Shown here piece after piece: positions 7,207 to 16,088 of a DNA stretch of 64,000 nt. This DNA is from JBCBCP01 sp038530575. GTDB lineage: Bacteria; Pseudomonadota; Alphaproteobacteria; Rhodobacterales; Rhodobacteraceae. A program made the position numbers and the translations under genes. Under the pieces are notes generated by a model. It searched no databases. It was not told where the DNA came from and worked only from the letters and a program-made list of their open reading frames with translations. Each line of letters starts with the position of its first letter. The first letter of the stretch is position 1. The DNA is taken from NCBI GenBank assembly GCA_038530575.1, contig JBCBCP010000013.1:1-64000 (forward strand), in the 5' to 3' direction.

Positions 7207-8466
7207 GTGGACAGCTATTTCAAACAGTGGCGGGATATCCCACGGCAAGAATACTCTAATGAGCGCGGAATCAGCACAGAAGGCGATTTCTTTAGCTTTC
7301 AACTGGCGAATGGAAAGTTCGAGGAAACGTTTCTTTTCGATTCGATTGCCTGGAGTTCGTTCGCCAATCGCATCGTTCCTTATCGGCGCCTCCCGTACAG
7401 CTCAGACGGTGCGGACGGAATTTCGGAGCAGGCGCATTTCATGAAGCTTGGCCTGATGGAAGGCGAGCTGGATTTGGATATGCCGGACTCAAACCCCGAG
7501 TTACAGGTCGACATAACACATGGCGCTGTTCGGCCTGTTTGCTCCGCCGAACAGTTCGAGGCTTGGAGCGGACGCTTTTTGGCACAAGTCGATTGCCTGC
7601 TAGACCAAGGCGCGGATGTTATCATGGCCGGTGAATTCGCGTGCCCAACGACGCGCGACACGGCCTTGTTTAATCAGTTTACCGACGCGCTTAGGACGCG
7701 GATCTATGATGCGCAGCGCCCGGTTTTTATGGTTGCCGGCAGCCGACACACGCCCGCAACACGAAAGCTGGCCAAGAAGGGTTTCCCGTTCAACGAAAAC
7801 GTGGGCCTTGTTTTTGGCGGCGATGGCAAAGCCGCGCCGGGCCGAAAGGCGTTCAAGAAACAACCAATTAGCCACAGGAAACGGTCCGCTGCCATCCGCA
7901 TTCGTGAACGGATCATGTCTCCGATTGATGACGTGATGAGCGTCTACAAAACGCCCTTCGGCAATATTGGCGTTCTGATCTGTTCGGACGCATTCGATAC
8001 ACGCATCCTGTTTTCCTACCTTCGCGAAAACGTGCCTCTGCAGATGAGCGATCGTGTGAGCTTGATCTTGGTTCCCGCGTACAACACGTCCGATTTGTTC
8101 TTCGACAGCTGCCGGTACCTAAGCTACCTCGCCAACACAACGGTTGCCGTCGTCAATTCGCGGGATGACGATTTTCCGGAAAAATCGGTGCGTACCTACG
8201 TATGTGGGATCGAAACGAAGGACTTGGAAAAGACGTATCGCAGCCTCTTTGCAAATGATGTCGACCCAACACAGGTCAAAGTGCTGCGCTCAGCCGTAAA
8301 AACCGCAGGAACGCATGCAACAGTTGGCGAAACGTCTGGGCGCTGCCATCTTGTTCAAGTCGACCTGCTGGCGCTGGCAATGTTCTGCAAGAGCATGATC
8401 CCCAAATGCGGCCGACTGGTTCAAGCAGCAGCACGAATGCAAGAAGGGGTCGAGCGCGCGGTCTAA
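7207..8466 (+). CDS. Divergent carbon-nitrogen hydrolase (nitrilase superfamily)
   Basis: 419 residues, longer than the usual 260-350 of nitrilases. The catalytic triad can be placed by motif: E143 in IMAGEFACP, a lysine in KKQPISHRKRS (K218 or K225), and C259 in FGNIGVLICSDAFD, which matches the G-x-x-I-C-x-D nucleophile elbow. The N-terminal 110 residues and the C-terminal 100 are unlike standard family members. The substrate cannot be predicted; known relatives cleave nitriles, amides or carbamoyl groups. The start is GTG 7207 behind a GGGGGGCGG ribosome site. It is cotranscribed with the 6183 gene. Assignment as a nitrilase-fold enzyme is inference from motif spacing. Confidence 0.72.
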   Translation: MDSYFKQWRDIPRQEYSNERGISTEGDFFSFQLANGKFEETFLFDSIAWSSFANRIVPYRRLPYSSDGADGISEQAHFMKLGLMEGELDLDMPDSNPELQVDITHGAVRPVCSAEQFEAWSGRFLAQVDCLLDQGADVIMAGEFACPTTRDTALFNQFTDALRTRIYDAQRPVFMVAGSRHTPATRKLAKKGFPFNENVGLVFGGDGKAAPGRKAFKKQPISHRKRSAAIRIRERIMSPIDDVMSVYKTPFGNIGVLICSDAFDTRILFSYLRENVPLQMSDRVSLILVPAYNTSDLFFDSCRYLSYLANTTVAVVNSRDDDFPEKSVRTYVCGIETKDLEKTYRSLFANDVDPTQVKVLRSAVKTAGTHATVGETSGRCHLVQVDLLALAMFCKSMIPKCGRLVQAAARMQEGVERAV

Positions 8467-8543
8467 CCGTGTTCGTTGACGTCAACCCTTTCTGGCGTTT
8501 CGCGTGATGATCCGATGGCAAGCATGTGCAAGCGATCAAGTAA

Positions 8544-8587
8544 TCGCTTGGGTCGCTTGGGTCGCTTGGGTCGCTTGGGTCGCTTGC
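8544..8587. repeat. Tandem 9-bp repeat
   Basis: The unit TCGCTTGGG occurs four times in exact head-to-tail order (8544, 8553, 8562, 8571), followed by a partial fifth copy ending TCGCTTGC. It lies in the noncoding gap after the nitrilase-like gene. The unit is too short and has no spacers, so it is not a CRISPR array. It is a likely slippage-prone microsatellite; a role in protein binding is unproven. Confidence 0.85.
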
Positions 8588-8741
8588 AAGGAGCGGCGCA
8601 AGTCACGTCGCCCGGCTATCTCTATCTGGCGCAGAACTTCTGATGAATGGCCCACACCAGGCCTTTGACACAAAGCCTCCATATCCAGGCGTGTTCCCCA
8701 GTCTGAACGTCACGGCATGTGCGCACCTGTGTTAATGCTTT

Positions 8742-9735
8742 TCAGTGTCTCGCGAATTTCTGTCTGTAGTCCTTTGGCGTCAACGGTGTCTTGGATTTGA
8801 AAAGACGAGAGAATGAACTCACATCGGCATATCCGACGCGATGGACCACTTCTGAGAGAGGCGTTTTGCTGGTCCCGAGCAAGCGTTTTGCAGCCTCAAT
8901 GCGGCGGTTTTGCAAGTAGGTGAGTGGCGTCTGGCCCAGTTCGGCGCGGAATTTGCGGATCAACGTCCGCTGACTGACATTGACCTTCCGTGCGAGATCC
9001 AGCTGATCGATCGCTTCGCTCATGTGGATGTACATCCAGTATCGCGCTTTGGCCGCGCGCGGGTCGCTGCTGAGTTCTGGTGGCATCAGGTCTTGGTAGG
9101 GTTGTTGGCTCTGTGTTCCGCCATCAATCAGCATCGTTCTTGAGCACGCGGCGGCGATCTGTGGTCCTGCGAAGCGGCTCACGAGGTTCATCGCCCTGTT
9201 CAGGTTTGCCGTCATAGCCCCCGTCGTCATCAGACGCGGGTACTCGGCGATCAGGGCGGCCGTGTCGAGGCGCACCTTGGGATAGCGGCGACGGAATACG
9301 TTTTCGAGCCACCATGCCGTGGTCGCGGTTTTCCCTGCCAGCAACCCTGTTTCGGCGAGCAGCAGTGTGCCATTGCAATTTGCAGCGACCAAGGCACCCT
9401 TGGACCACCTGTGGGTAAGCCAGAGCTGCGTGCCCGCGACTTATGCGGCGAGGCCCTCAAAGGCGGAGACACCTTCGTAGTGGATCGCTGGGACATAGAT
9501 CAAATCGATCGGGCCGATATCGCTCAGTGCCAAGTCCGGAGACAGGCGTATGCCGCAGCTTGTTCTGACGGGTTCACCATCTTGCGAGACCGTCTCGCAG
9601 ACAAAACACGGTGCGTCGCTATCGACTTGGCTGCGAATGTGATCGTTTGCGATCTGGAAGGCGTCCAGAATACCGCCGATGCTGTAGGGATATACGCCCG
9701 GTACCAGAACAATTGCGACGTAAAAGTCTTGTCAT
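8742..9735 (-). pseudogene. GlxA-type AraC-family regulator, broken
   Basis: Minus-strand remains of a GlxA-type regulator: an N-terminal DJ-1/PfpI-like domain followed by an AraC helix-turn-helix domain. The C-terminal part (8742-9440) is intact, with the two HTH motifs in LARKVNVSQRTLIRKF and EVVHRVGYADVSSFSRLF. Upstream in the same frame is a TAA at 9441-9443, then more coding sequence in the same frame (FYVAIVLVPGVYPYS to FEGLAA). That upstream part has no start in frame; the ATG at 9735 would lead into it if one base (the C of AGACTT) were removed. So there is one nonsense codon and one frameshift. A shortened product from TTG 9392 is possible but would lack the sensor domain. Confidence 0.8.
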
Positions 9736-9850
9736 GTTCGGTGATCGATTGCCAAAAGTCACCACAAAGATGTCACTTTCGTCACGAGCAGCAAATGTGC
9801 CGTTTTCTTACCGTCGAGGCAATCCACGCAATCAGAAAGCCCTCGGGCGC

Positions 9851-10602
9851 ATGCTGCCCCCTTCTTTGAAAGATCGCCTCTCTCTTCCCGTGATCGCCTG
9901 TTTTAAAGCCGGCGTCGCCGCGGGCTTTCCGGCGCTTAATCAGCGTTCGTCAGTGGGCTTCGAAGAATGGGTGGTCGCGATCAAGTTGGCACTCACCGGC
10001 GCAGATACGCCGTTCGGAGGGAACCTCGTGGTGCACCCATCCAACCCGCGTCTTGAAGCGGACCTTGCCATCTGCGTGAAGCACAAGGTGCCGCTGGTCA
10101 TGTCGACCCTCGGGGCTGATCCGCGACTGACCAGCGCGGTGCATCGCTATGGCGGGCTCGTGTTCCACGACGTCGTGAACGCGAAACACGCAAAGAAAGC
10201 TGTCGAAGCAGGGGTTGATGGTCTGACCGCAGTTGCCGGAGGGGCGGGCGGGCATGCGGGCAACCTGAACCCGTTCGCGCTGGTGAATGAAATCCGCCAG
10301 TTTTTTGACGGCACGCTTATTCTGGGCGGAGCGCTCTCCACTGGCGGTGATGTCGCGGCAGCGCAGATGATGGGCGCGGACTTGGCTTAAATGGGAACGC
10401 GTTTCCTGCGCACGAAGGAATGCATGGTCTCGGTGGGTATAAACAGATGCTCCTCGACAGTGTTGCCACGGACATCGTCTACACCCCTGTGGTCTAGGGC
10501 GTGCCTGCAAGCTTAATGAAGGCGAGTCTTGCCGAAGCCGGGATTGATCCGAAAATAGCGGAAACGCCTAAAATGGACCTCGGGCTTGACGATGCGCGTT
10601 AG
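9851..10602 (+). pseudogene. Nitronate monooxygenase, degenerate
   Basis: Remains of an FMN-dependent nitronate monooxygenase (2-nitropropane dioxygenase family). The core is recognisable: ALNQR, FGGNLVVHPSNPR, AGGAGGHAGNLNPFALV and LGGALSTGGDVAAAQMMGADLA. Four lesions are visible. About a dozen residues appear missing after RLSLPVI, where the family has its FMN-binding start. A TAA (10388-10390) interrupts GADLA-MGTRF. A frameshift lies near 10430, after which GYKQMLLDSVATDIVYTP continues in another frame. A TAG is at 10495-10497. Homology stops near 10584 where it runs into the LysR remnant. The product cannot be functional. Confidence 0.85.
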
Positions 10603-10716
10603 CCCGGGTTGCGACATCTGCAAGTGTGCAGCGGCGGCCACGAAGCTCCTATTGTCAGCGACAGCAAGCACAGCCGCTAACTGCTTTGTTCCGAGATCAG
10701 GAATGCTCTGCTTCAT
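10513..10716 (-). pseudogene. LysR-type regulator, N-terminal remnant
   Basis: Only the winged-helix DNA-binding start of a LysR-type regulator survives. About 44 residues from MKQSIPDLGTKQLAAV through FVAAAAHLQMSQPGLTRIVK (10716 to 10585) fit the family. After that the frame continues through sequence antisense to the nitronate monooxygenase tail and is not LysR-like. A deletion therefore joined the two genes near 10585. LysR regulators are commonly neighbours of nitronate monooxygenase genes, which supports an ancestral pair. Confidence 0.75.
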
Positions 10717-11206
10717 CACTTGAGCGCTAACCCAAAGTTTGCACAGCTGTGTTGGGTGTGTGCGGGTGTTTTCCGCGGCACGTCACTCGACATCAAGTGC
10801 CGATTTAGTTCCGCTCCTGCGACTGCTTCGTCGTCTGGCCTCAAAGGCGGCGATCATCTGCTTTGTGCGCATGTTGCAATGCATGGGTCGCGAAATTGGT
10901 AATGTCCCGCAACGCTGTCCGATACAAGCGGATGGGCCGCCCTTAGCCGCTCGTGCCGTAATGCTTTTACATCGAGAGGTCCAATTGGAGCGGGCGAGGC
11001 GATTCGAAAGCCCGACCCTTACCTTGGCAACCGTTTCATTCGGCGTCGCCAGAGGTCATATAGCGCAACCTTTTCAATCGTTTATTGATTGTCTGCACAT
11101 GGGGGAGCGGACACTTCTTGTCCCGAGAGGTGCCGCTGGGATCCCGCTTTGGTGACTCCCCCGTGGCTCCCTCTCGCTCTTTTTGCCAATCACAGGGGAG
11201 CCGGAG
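10717..11206. other. Intergenic region holding the left attachment-site candidate
   Basis: 490 bp between the LysR remnant and the integrase. Apart from the tRNA-Gly fragment at 10985-11030 no gene is recognisable. The segment 11031-11206 has a ribosome site GGGGAG just upstream of the integrase ATG and probably its promoter. The part 10720-10980 has no clear homology. Confidence 0.5.
10985..11030 (-). repeat. tRNA-Gly 3' half copy (att-site candidate)
   Basis: 46 bp that match 31635-31680 with one difference (A at 11009 against C at 31659). The matched part of tRNA-Gly(GCC) runs from the anticodon loop to the 3' CCA and one base beyond. The sequence diverges at 11031, so the 5' half is absent and no tRNA can be made. 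The mismatch changes the last base pair of the T-stem. This is the pattern left by a tyrosine integrase that recombines in a tRNA anticodon loop, and a tyrosine integrase starts 177 bp away. Confidence 0.85.
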
Positions 11207-11839
11207 ATGCCCGCCACGAAAAAGCGCTTTACCGACCAGATGCTCGAAAAGATCAAGCCGCCCAAGACCGGGCGCATGGAGCTTGCCGACGATGTCTGCC
11301 CCGGCCTTGTCTTGCGCATCACGCCTGCTGGGACAAAGACCTTCGGCGCGATCTACCGCGTTGTGGGCGAGGGTGGCCTGACGGAGAGCGGCGCGCCGCG
11401 CAAGGGCCGCCAGCACCGCGTCACCCTTGGGCGCTATCCCGTGCTGACCGTGAAAGAGGCCCGCGAGAAGGCCCGAGAGGTGCTGTCGCGCGCCTACGAG
11501 GGGGTAGACCCCCGCGACGTCCAGCGCCGCGCTCTCGCGGACCGAGAGGAGGGGCGGTTCAGCGCTGTGGTCGCCCGCTATGTCGAGCAGAGCCGAGACG
11601 GGGCGGTATCTATCTCTAGCTGGAAGAATATCGACCGGGTGATGCGTCTGCACGTCCTGCCGCGCTTCGCGGAACATCACATCGGCGACCTGCGCCGCGC
11701 GGAAATCCACGAGATGTTGGACGAGCTGGTGGCCGGTGGCCGCACTGGCACTGCGCGCGAGGTCAAAAAGCAGCTGTCGCGCTTCTACAACTGGGCGGTG
11801 GACCGCGAGATGACCGATGTGAATCCGTCTTTGCCATGA
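11207..11839 (+). CDS. int: Tyrosine integrase, N-terminal half (split gene)
   Basis: 210 residues: an N-terminal DUF4102-type arm-binding domain (KKRFTDQMLEKIKPPKTGR, VTLGRYPVLTVKEAREKAREVL) and a core-binding SAM-like domain (FSAVVARYVEQS to KKQLSRFYNWAVDREMTDVNP). It stops at TGA 11837-11839, where the family would continue into the catalytic domain. That domain follows in the -1 frame. ATG 11207 has a GGGGAG ribosome site 7 bases upstream. The split looks like a one-base indel, though the ATGA overlap with the next frame could let two polypeptides be made. Confidence 0.85.
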   Translation: MPATKKRFTDQMLEKIKPPKTGRMELADDVCPGLVLRITPAGTKTFGAIYRVVGEGGLTESGAPRKGRQHRVTLGRYPVLTVKEAREKAREVLSRAYEGVDPRDVQRRALADREEGRFSAVVARYVEQSRDGAVSISSWKNIDRVMRLHVLPRFAEHHIGDLRRAEIHEMLDELVAGGRTGTAREVKKQLSRFYNWAVDREMTDVNPSLP

Positions 11840-12468
11840 AGCGCCCAGACCTTGCGCCCACGACCGAGGCGGGCCGGGCGCTTGAGGACGATGAACTGCG
11901 CGCGATCTGGCGCGCCGCCGAAGAGATGCGCTACCCCTTTGGCTCGCTCTACCAGCTGCTGATGCTGACCGGCCAGCGCCGCTCAGAGTGGGCCTGCGCA
12001 AGGCGGTCCGAGATCAACATGGACGAGCGGGTGCTCGAGGTTCCGAGCACCCGCTACAAGGGCCGCCGCGACCACATCGTGCCGCTCTCCGCGCCGGTCT
12101 GTGCGCTTCTCGACAGCTTCCCGCTTTGGGCCGAGGACGACTTCTACCTGCTGTCTTCGCAGGCGGGCCACCGTGCGGTCGCGGGCTTCTCTCAGGGCAA
12201 GGCCAGGCTTGACGCCTTCGCCGAGCGCCACCTGCGCAAGATCACCGGACGCCCCAATGAGAAGATGAGCTACTTCCGCATCCACGACTTGCGCGTAACC
12301 TGCGAGACCAGGTTGGCCAACCTCGGTTTTTACCAAGAAATCCGCGACGCGGTGTTGGGCCACGCCCAGCCCCTGCTACAAAAGACGTATAACAAGCATG
12401 GATACCTAAACGAAAAGCGCGAGGCCTTGGACGCCTACGCGGCGCATGTGTTGGAGGTTGTGAGATGA
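11836..12468 (+). CDS. int: Tyrosine integrase, catalytic half (split gene)
   Basis: 210 residues forming the complete catalytic domain of a P4/phage-type tyrosine recombinase. All active-site residues can be seen: R in LTGQRRSEW, K in TRYKGRRDHIVPL, the H-x-x-R box in RIHDLRVTCE, H in VLGHAQP and the nucleophile tyrosine in LLQKTYNKHGYL. ATG 11836 overlaps the stop of the N-terminal half as ATGA, with no clear ribosome site of its own. No classic slippery heptamer is present at the junction, so programmed frameshifting is unlikely. The family would excise or integrate the element at tRNA-Gly. Confidence 0.85.
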   Translation: MKRPDLAPTTEAGRALEDDELRAIWRAAEEMRYPFGSLYQLLMLTGQRRSEWACARRSEINMDERVLEVPSTRYKGRRDHIVPLSAPVCALLDSFPLWAEDDFYLLSSQAGHRAVAGFSQGKARLDAFAERHLRKITGRPNEKMSYFRIHDLRVTCETRLANLGFYQEIRDAVLGHAQPLLQKTYNKHGYLNEKREALDAYAAHVLEVVR

Positions 12469-12683
12469 GAAACGGTGAATACGAGAAGCAGATAGACCAG
12501 ATTGCCCGCGACTATGGGCTCGTAAGGTCCGATTTCGAAAGGACAATGGACGAAGCCGTGGAGCTTTCAGGGCCTGGACGGCTTTGTTGGACTGGCGCGA
12601 TGGGGAAATGGCCCCGTTGGCGTCCAAAGTTCTGCCAATGCATTCAAAGCTCAAGTCATTATCCGACGAATGGGAGAAGTTAA
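12465..12683 (+). CDS. Small hypothetical reading frame after the integrase
   Basis: 72 residues, starting ATG 12465 with a 4-base overlap with the integrase stop. The first 35 residues (MRNGEYEKQIDQIARDYG to DEAVELSG) look like normal helical coding sequence, while the tail (WTGAMGKWPRWRPKFCQC) does not. A frame switch near 12565-12585 into the 12584-13129 frame would give a single protein of about 220 residues. I think this is the 5' part of a frameshifted gene, but I do not recognise the family. Confidence 0.4.
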   Translation: MRNGEYEKQIDQIARDYGLVRSDFERTMDEAVELSGPGRLCWTGAMGKWPRWRPKFCQCIQSSSHYPTNGRS

Positions 12684-13129
12684 GTGGTGCTGAGCGGCGC
12701 TTGATCGGTAACTTTGCAGCGTTTGATCAACCAGATCCCATTGGTCCGGCACTTATGGAGGCGGTCGGTTACCTGGATGATTTCTTAGCATTTTACAGGA
12801 AACCTCAGGGTAACAGCGGACGCACCCGCTCAAGATCTCAAGCTTGGCTGCAGCCGCTTGAAGAGTTTGCTTACATTCTTGTGGCGTTTTGGAATGCATC
12901 ACAGGTTCAGCCATTTTTGCCGAAGCTAGATTCGATGGAAGACTTGGTCGATGAGGGGGAGGTTCCATGGGAGCCAATCGGAAAAAGCATGCAATTCTTT
13001 GATGATTGTTGCATCGCCTTAGAAGTCATTACCGGGGTCGAATACGAATTAAAATCTCGGTTTACAGCAGCAAATAGGGCCGCTACGGCATTGAGGACGC
13101 GAGGAAAAACTAAAGACAAGCAGAAATGA
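12584..13129 (+). CDS. Hypothetical protein of the integrative element
   Basis: 181 residues from a TTG at 12584 (ATG 12608 is an alternative). Helical, with SDEWEKLSGAERRLIGNFAAFDQPD and a hydrophobic core LQPLEEFAYILVAFWNASQ, and a basic tail ending GKTKDKQK. No known domain recognised. It overlaps the preceding small frame by 100 bases and may be the 3' part of the same, frameshifted gene. It lies between the integrase and the AlpA-type regulator. GC content is visibly lower than in the core genes, which fits foreign origin. Confidence 0.5.
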   Translation: MLDWRDGEMAPLASKVLPMHSKLKSLSDEWEKLSGAERRLIGNFAAFDQPDPIGPALMEAVGYLDDFLAFYRKPQGNSGRTRSRSQAWLQPLEEFAYILVAFWNASQVQPFLPKLDSMEDLVDEGEVPWEPIGKSMQFFDDCCIALEVITGVEYELKSRFTAANRAATALRTRGKTKDKQK

Positions 13130-13200
13130 GAATTCAGTTTTGAGCAGCTCTTTCTAGTTTCGGACATCCTCACCTCCGTGAGTTCGCACGGAGACCCAAA

Positions 13201-13398
13201 ATGCCGAAACAACTTATCGCTATGAAAGAGGTCTTTGACCGCGTTCCGCTGTCAAAGACCGAGATCTATCGCCGCATAGCGGATGGCCGGTTTCCTGAGC
13301 CAGTTCGCATCGGTGATCGGCGGATCGCCTTTGTCGAGGCCGAAATCTCCGCGTGGATTTCCGATCAAATCGAAAAATCACGGAATACGGAGAACTAG
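13201..13398 (+). CDS. AlpA-family transcriptional regulator
   Basis: 65 residues, the normal size of AlpA/phage-type excisionase-like winged-helix proteins. The signature is clear: IAMKEVFDRVPLSKTEIYRRIADGRFPEPVRIGDRRIAF followed by EAEISAWISDQIEK. AlpA of P4-like prophages activates integrase expression and prophage excision; this is known of the family and inferred here. GGAG lies 11 bases before ATG 13201. It directly precedes the primase-helicase gene, the usual order in such elements. Confidence 0.92.
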   Translation: MPKQLIAMKEVFDRVPLSKTEIYRRIADGRFPEPVRIGDRRIAFVEAEISAWISDQIEKSRNTEN

Positions 13399-13399
13399 T

Positions 13400-15716
13400 A
13401 TGAACACCGAAAACCTTACGCCCAACACCGATGAAGCCATTGAGTTCTTAAAGGCGTTTCACCCGCAGGGGCCGTGGTGCCTAACCGCGATTTCACCAAA
13501 CCAGCAGGGCATTCAGACGCGCACCTTTATGCCCGCCCGAAGAAGTCGAATGCGCAAAGTGGATCAGCGCCCGAAACGGAGAGCAAAACCTCTACTTTTC
13601 AATCAACGCGGTTGCCCAAAACACGACGAGGAAGGCCGCGAAAGAGGATATAGTCGAGGTCCATTATCTTCACGTCGATATTGATGCACGCGTTGGCGAG
13701 CCTGTTGATGAAGAGCGCGAGCGTATAGCCAGACTTCTCTCTTCGGGTCTTCCAACTGAGTTGCCTTCACCGACCTGCGTTGTTGACAGCGGCGGCGGCT
13801 ATTGGGGGTTCTGGCGGCTGGAGGAGCCATTGCGGGTTAAGGAACACCTCACATTGATTGAGCAGGCTGAAGCGCGCAATCAGATGCTGGCTAACATATT
13901 GGGAGGCGACGCCGCTCAAGATATCTCACGAATTGCGCGCCTCCCCGGCACCTTGAACATCCCGAATGCTGTCAAACTCAAGAAGGGCCGCCGCATCTCG
14001 CCTGCGCGCCTAATCAGCGTCGATACGACCAGGGTCTATCCAATGGCAGCCTTTGGGTCAGTTGCTGCGGTGGGGCCTAAACCTCCTGTGTCAGGTGCAT
14101 ACGAGATCACTCCGCGCGCGCTCGACAATCTCGACCAGCTCGATCAATGGGGCGTTGAAGATCGTATAAAGATTATCATCGTCCAGGGTCGCCACCCTGA
14201 CGAAGCCGCGAAGTCGCCAGATGACTCACGCTCGGCGTGGCTCTTTGATGCCGTCTGCGGGCTTGTACGGAACGAGGTGCCCGAAGAGGTTATTCTCGGC
14301 ATCATCCTGGACCCAGATTATAGCGTATCGGGTAGTGTCATCGACAAAGGCGGCAACGCTCAAAAATACGCTAGGCGGCAGATTGACCGGGCCAAAGATA
14401 TGGTGGTCGCGCCTGAACTGCTCGAGATGAATGAGAAACACGTCGCGATTGGCAATTTTGGCGGGAAATTCCGTATTGCGGACCTTTCAAACCAACCGAT
14501 TAGTTTTCAGACAAAGGACGACTTCTCAAATCGGTATTCCAACCGCTTTGTGGCAATGGGGCCTGACAATAATTTTGTGCCGCTAGCTAAATGGTGGCTG
14601 AGCCATCCACGTCGCAACACAGTCGAGACCGTGGTTTTTGCGCCCAACCAGAATTGGCCGGGCACGCTTAACCTGTGGCGCGGTTTCGGTGTTCAACCTG
14701 TGCGGGGCGATTGCGAGCTTTTTTGGGAGCACGTCAAAGACAATGTCTGCGCTGGGGACGAGGCCGCTTTTGTATACTTGCGAAACTGGTTGGCCCGGGC
14801 GGTGCAGAAACCGCAAGAGCCGGGCCAGGTGGCTGTTGTACTTCAAGGTGGAAAGGGCACCGGAAAAAGCATGTTTGCGCGCATCTTCGGAAAGCTGTTC
14901 GGCCCACATTTCCTACCCGTCAGCGACGCGCGGCATTTGGTTGGACAGTTCAATGCACCGTTGCGCCAATGCGTTTTGCTTTTTGCCGACGAGGCTTTCT
15001 TCGCAGCTGACAAGAAGAACGAAGGCACCCTGAAGGCGCTGATTACCGAGCCATCCATTGTGATTGAACCGAAGGGCGTAGACGCAACGCTTGAACCCAA
15101 CCGGCTGCATATCATCATGGCATCTAACAACGACTGGGTTGTTCCGGCGTCATCAGACGAACGTCGATATCTTGTGCTGAAGGTTGCTTCCGATAGGCAA
15201 AAAGACACGGCGTTCTTCGGTGCGTTGATCAATCAGATGGAGAATGGCGGCTACGGCGCACTATTGCACGAGCTTATGTCGGTTGACCTGGCAGGGTATG
15301 ACGTGCGCGATGTACCAATAACGGCAGCTCTGAAAGAGCAGCAGGAACATTCGATGGGTCCCGTCGATCAATGGCTGAGGCAGCTGTTTGATGAGGGTGT
15401 ACTTCCAGGATCAATGCCGCCTGATAATGCGGCAGCGCCGACCGCTGCGGCGGAACGTGATATTGTTGGCCTCCTTCCGCATGCGCGTCTGTCTGTACCC
15501 GACCTGTCACGTGCGTCTGGCAAGACAATCGCAAAGCCCCTTCGCGACATCGGCGCTGTGCCTGTTACGCTCGGTGCGCGCAAAGGCTGGCGGTTTCCGC
15601 CGCTGAGTGAGTGCAGAGCCGCCTTTGAGGCTAAATTCGGGCCACAGGATTGGTCGGACCCCGAAGAGAGGGATTGGCGCCCATCGTCCAACTCTAACGG
15701 TCATGCTCACTTCTAG
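13400..15716 (+). pseudogene. Primase-helicase of the integrative element, frameshifted
   Basis: The protein begins MNTENLTPNTDEAIEFLKAF at 13400. At 13529-13537 the sequence ATGCCCGCCCGAA has one C too many: beyond it the sense sequence (PEEVECAKWISARNGEQ, then YLHVDIDARVGEPVDEERERI) continues in another frame to 15716. Restored length is about 770 residues. The N-terminal third is a RepB/primase-polymerase-like domain with the acidic motif HVDIDA. The C-terminal part is a DUF5906/VapE-type helicase with Walker A QGGKGTGKS, Walker B LLFADEAFF and SNNDWVVPASSDERRY. The intact 3' frame could start at TTG 13761 but would lack the primase core. The role would be replication of the excised element. 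Confidence 0.85.
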
Positions 15717-16088
15717 ATATTACGCCCAGCGGATACGCGGATAGCGCCTAAGGAGGCGGTTGGTTTTCTAGCCGCCTCTTATCTATTTGGTTTCCTTTTT
15801 ATTCCGATTTTTCCGCTCAACCGAAAAGAAAAAAAGACTTCAACGGTATAGAGGCAGCGGGTTGTCTATCGGCAAGAGCTGCAATCCGCTGTCTTGCTCC
15901 CCCTAGGCTCCCCGACGGTAGAAGTGCCCGACGAGAAACCAAGATCTTTCAACGGTTTGCTCAAAAACAGCACAACCTTTGTTGGAGAGTGCTCCGCCTA
16001 GCGCCCCGTTTTGCTTCCGCTTCCGCCCCTTGCAACCCTCCCCCCTCTTGGGTCACCCTGGCGGCGGTTTCACCGAAAGGTTGCGCGT
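15717..16088. other. Intergenic region between primase-helicase and DUF262 genes
   Basis: 372 bp. A terminator-like hairpin follows the primase gene, with arms GAGGCGG (15753-15759) and CCGCCTC (15772-15778), then a T-rich stretch. A further imperfect inverted repeat has arms CAGCGGGTTG (15855-15864) and CAATCCGCTG (15882-15891) with one mismatch, and could be an operator or element-specific site. No coding signal. Confidence 0.45.
15753..15790 (+). terminator. Terminator after primase-helicase gene
   Basis: 7-bp stem GAGGCGG/CCGCCTC with an 12-base loop, followed by a T-rich tract (TTATCTATTTGG). It lies 36 bp after the primase-helicase stop. Confidence 0.55.

Noticed and set aside
8544..8587. 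Possible CRISPR array
   Set aside because: The 9-bp units are contiguous with no spacers, and no cas genes are nearby.
11826..11839. Programmed -1 frameshift in the integrase
   Set aside because: The junction CGTCTTTGCCATGA contains no X-XXY-YYZ slippery heptamer and no evident downstream stem-loop.
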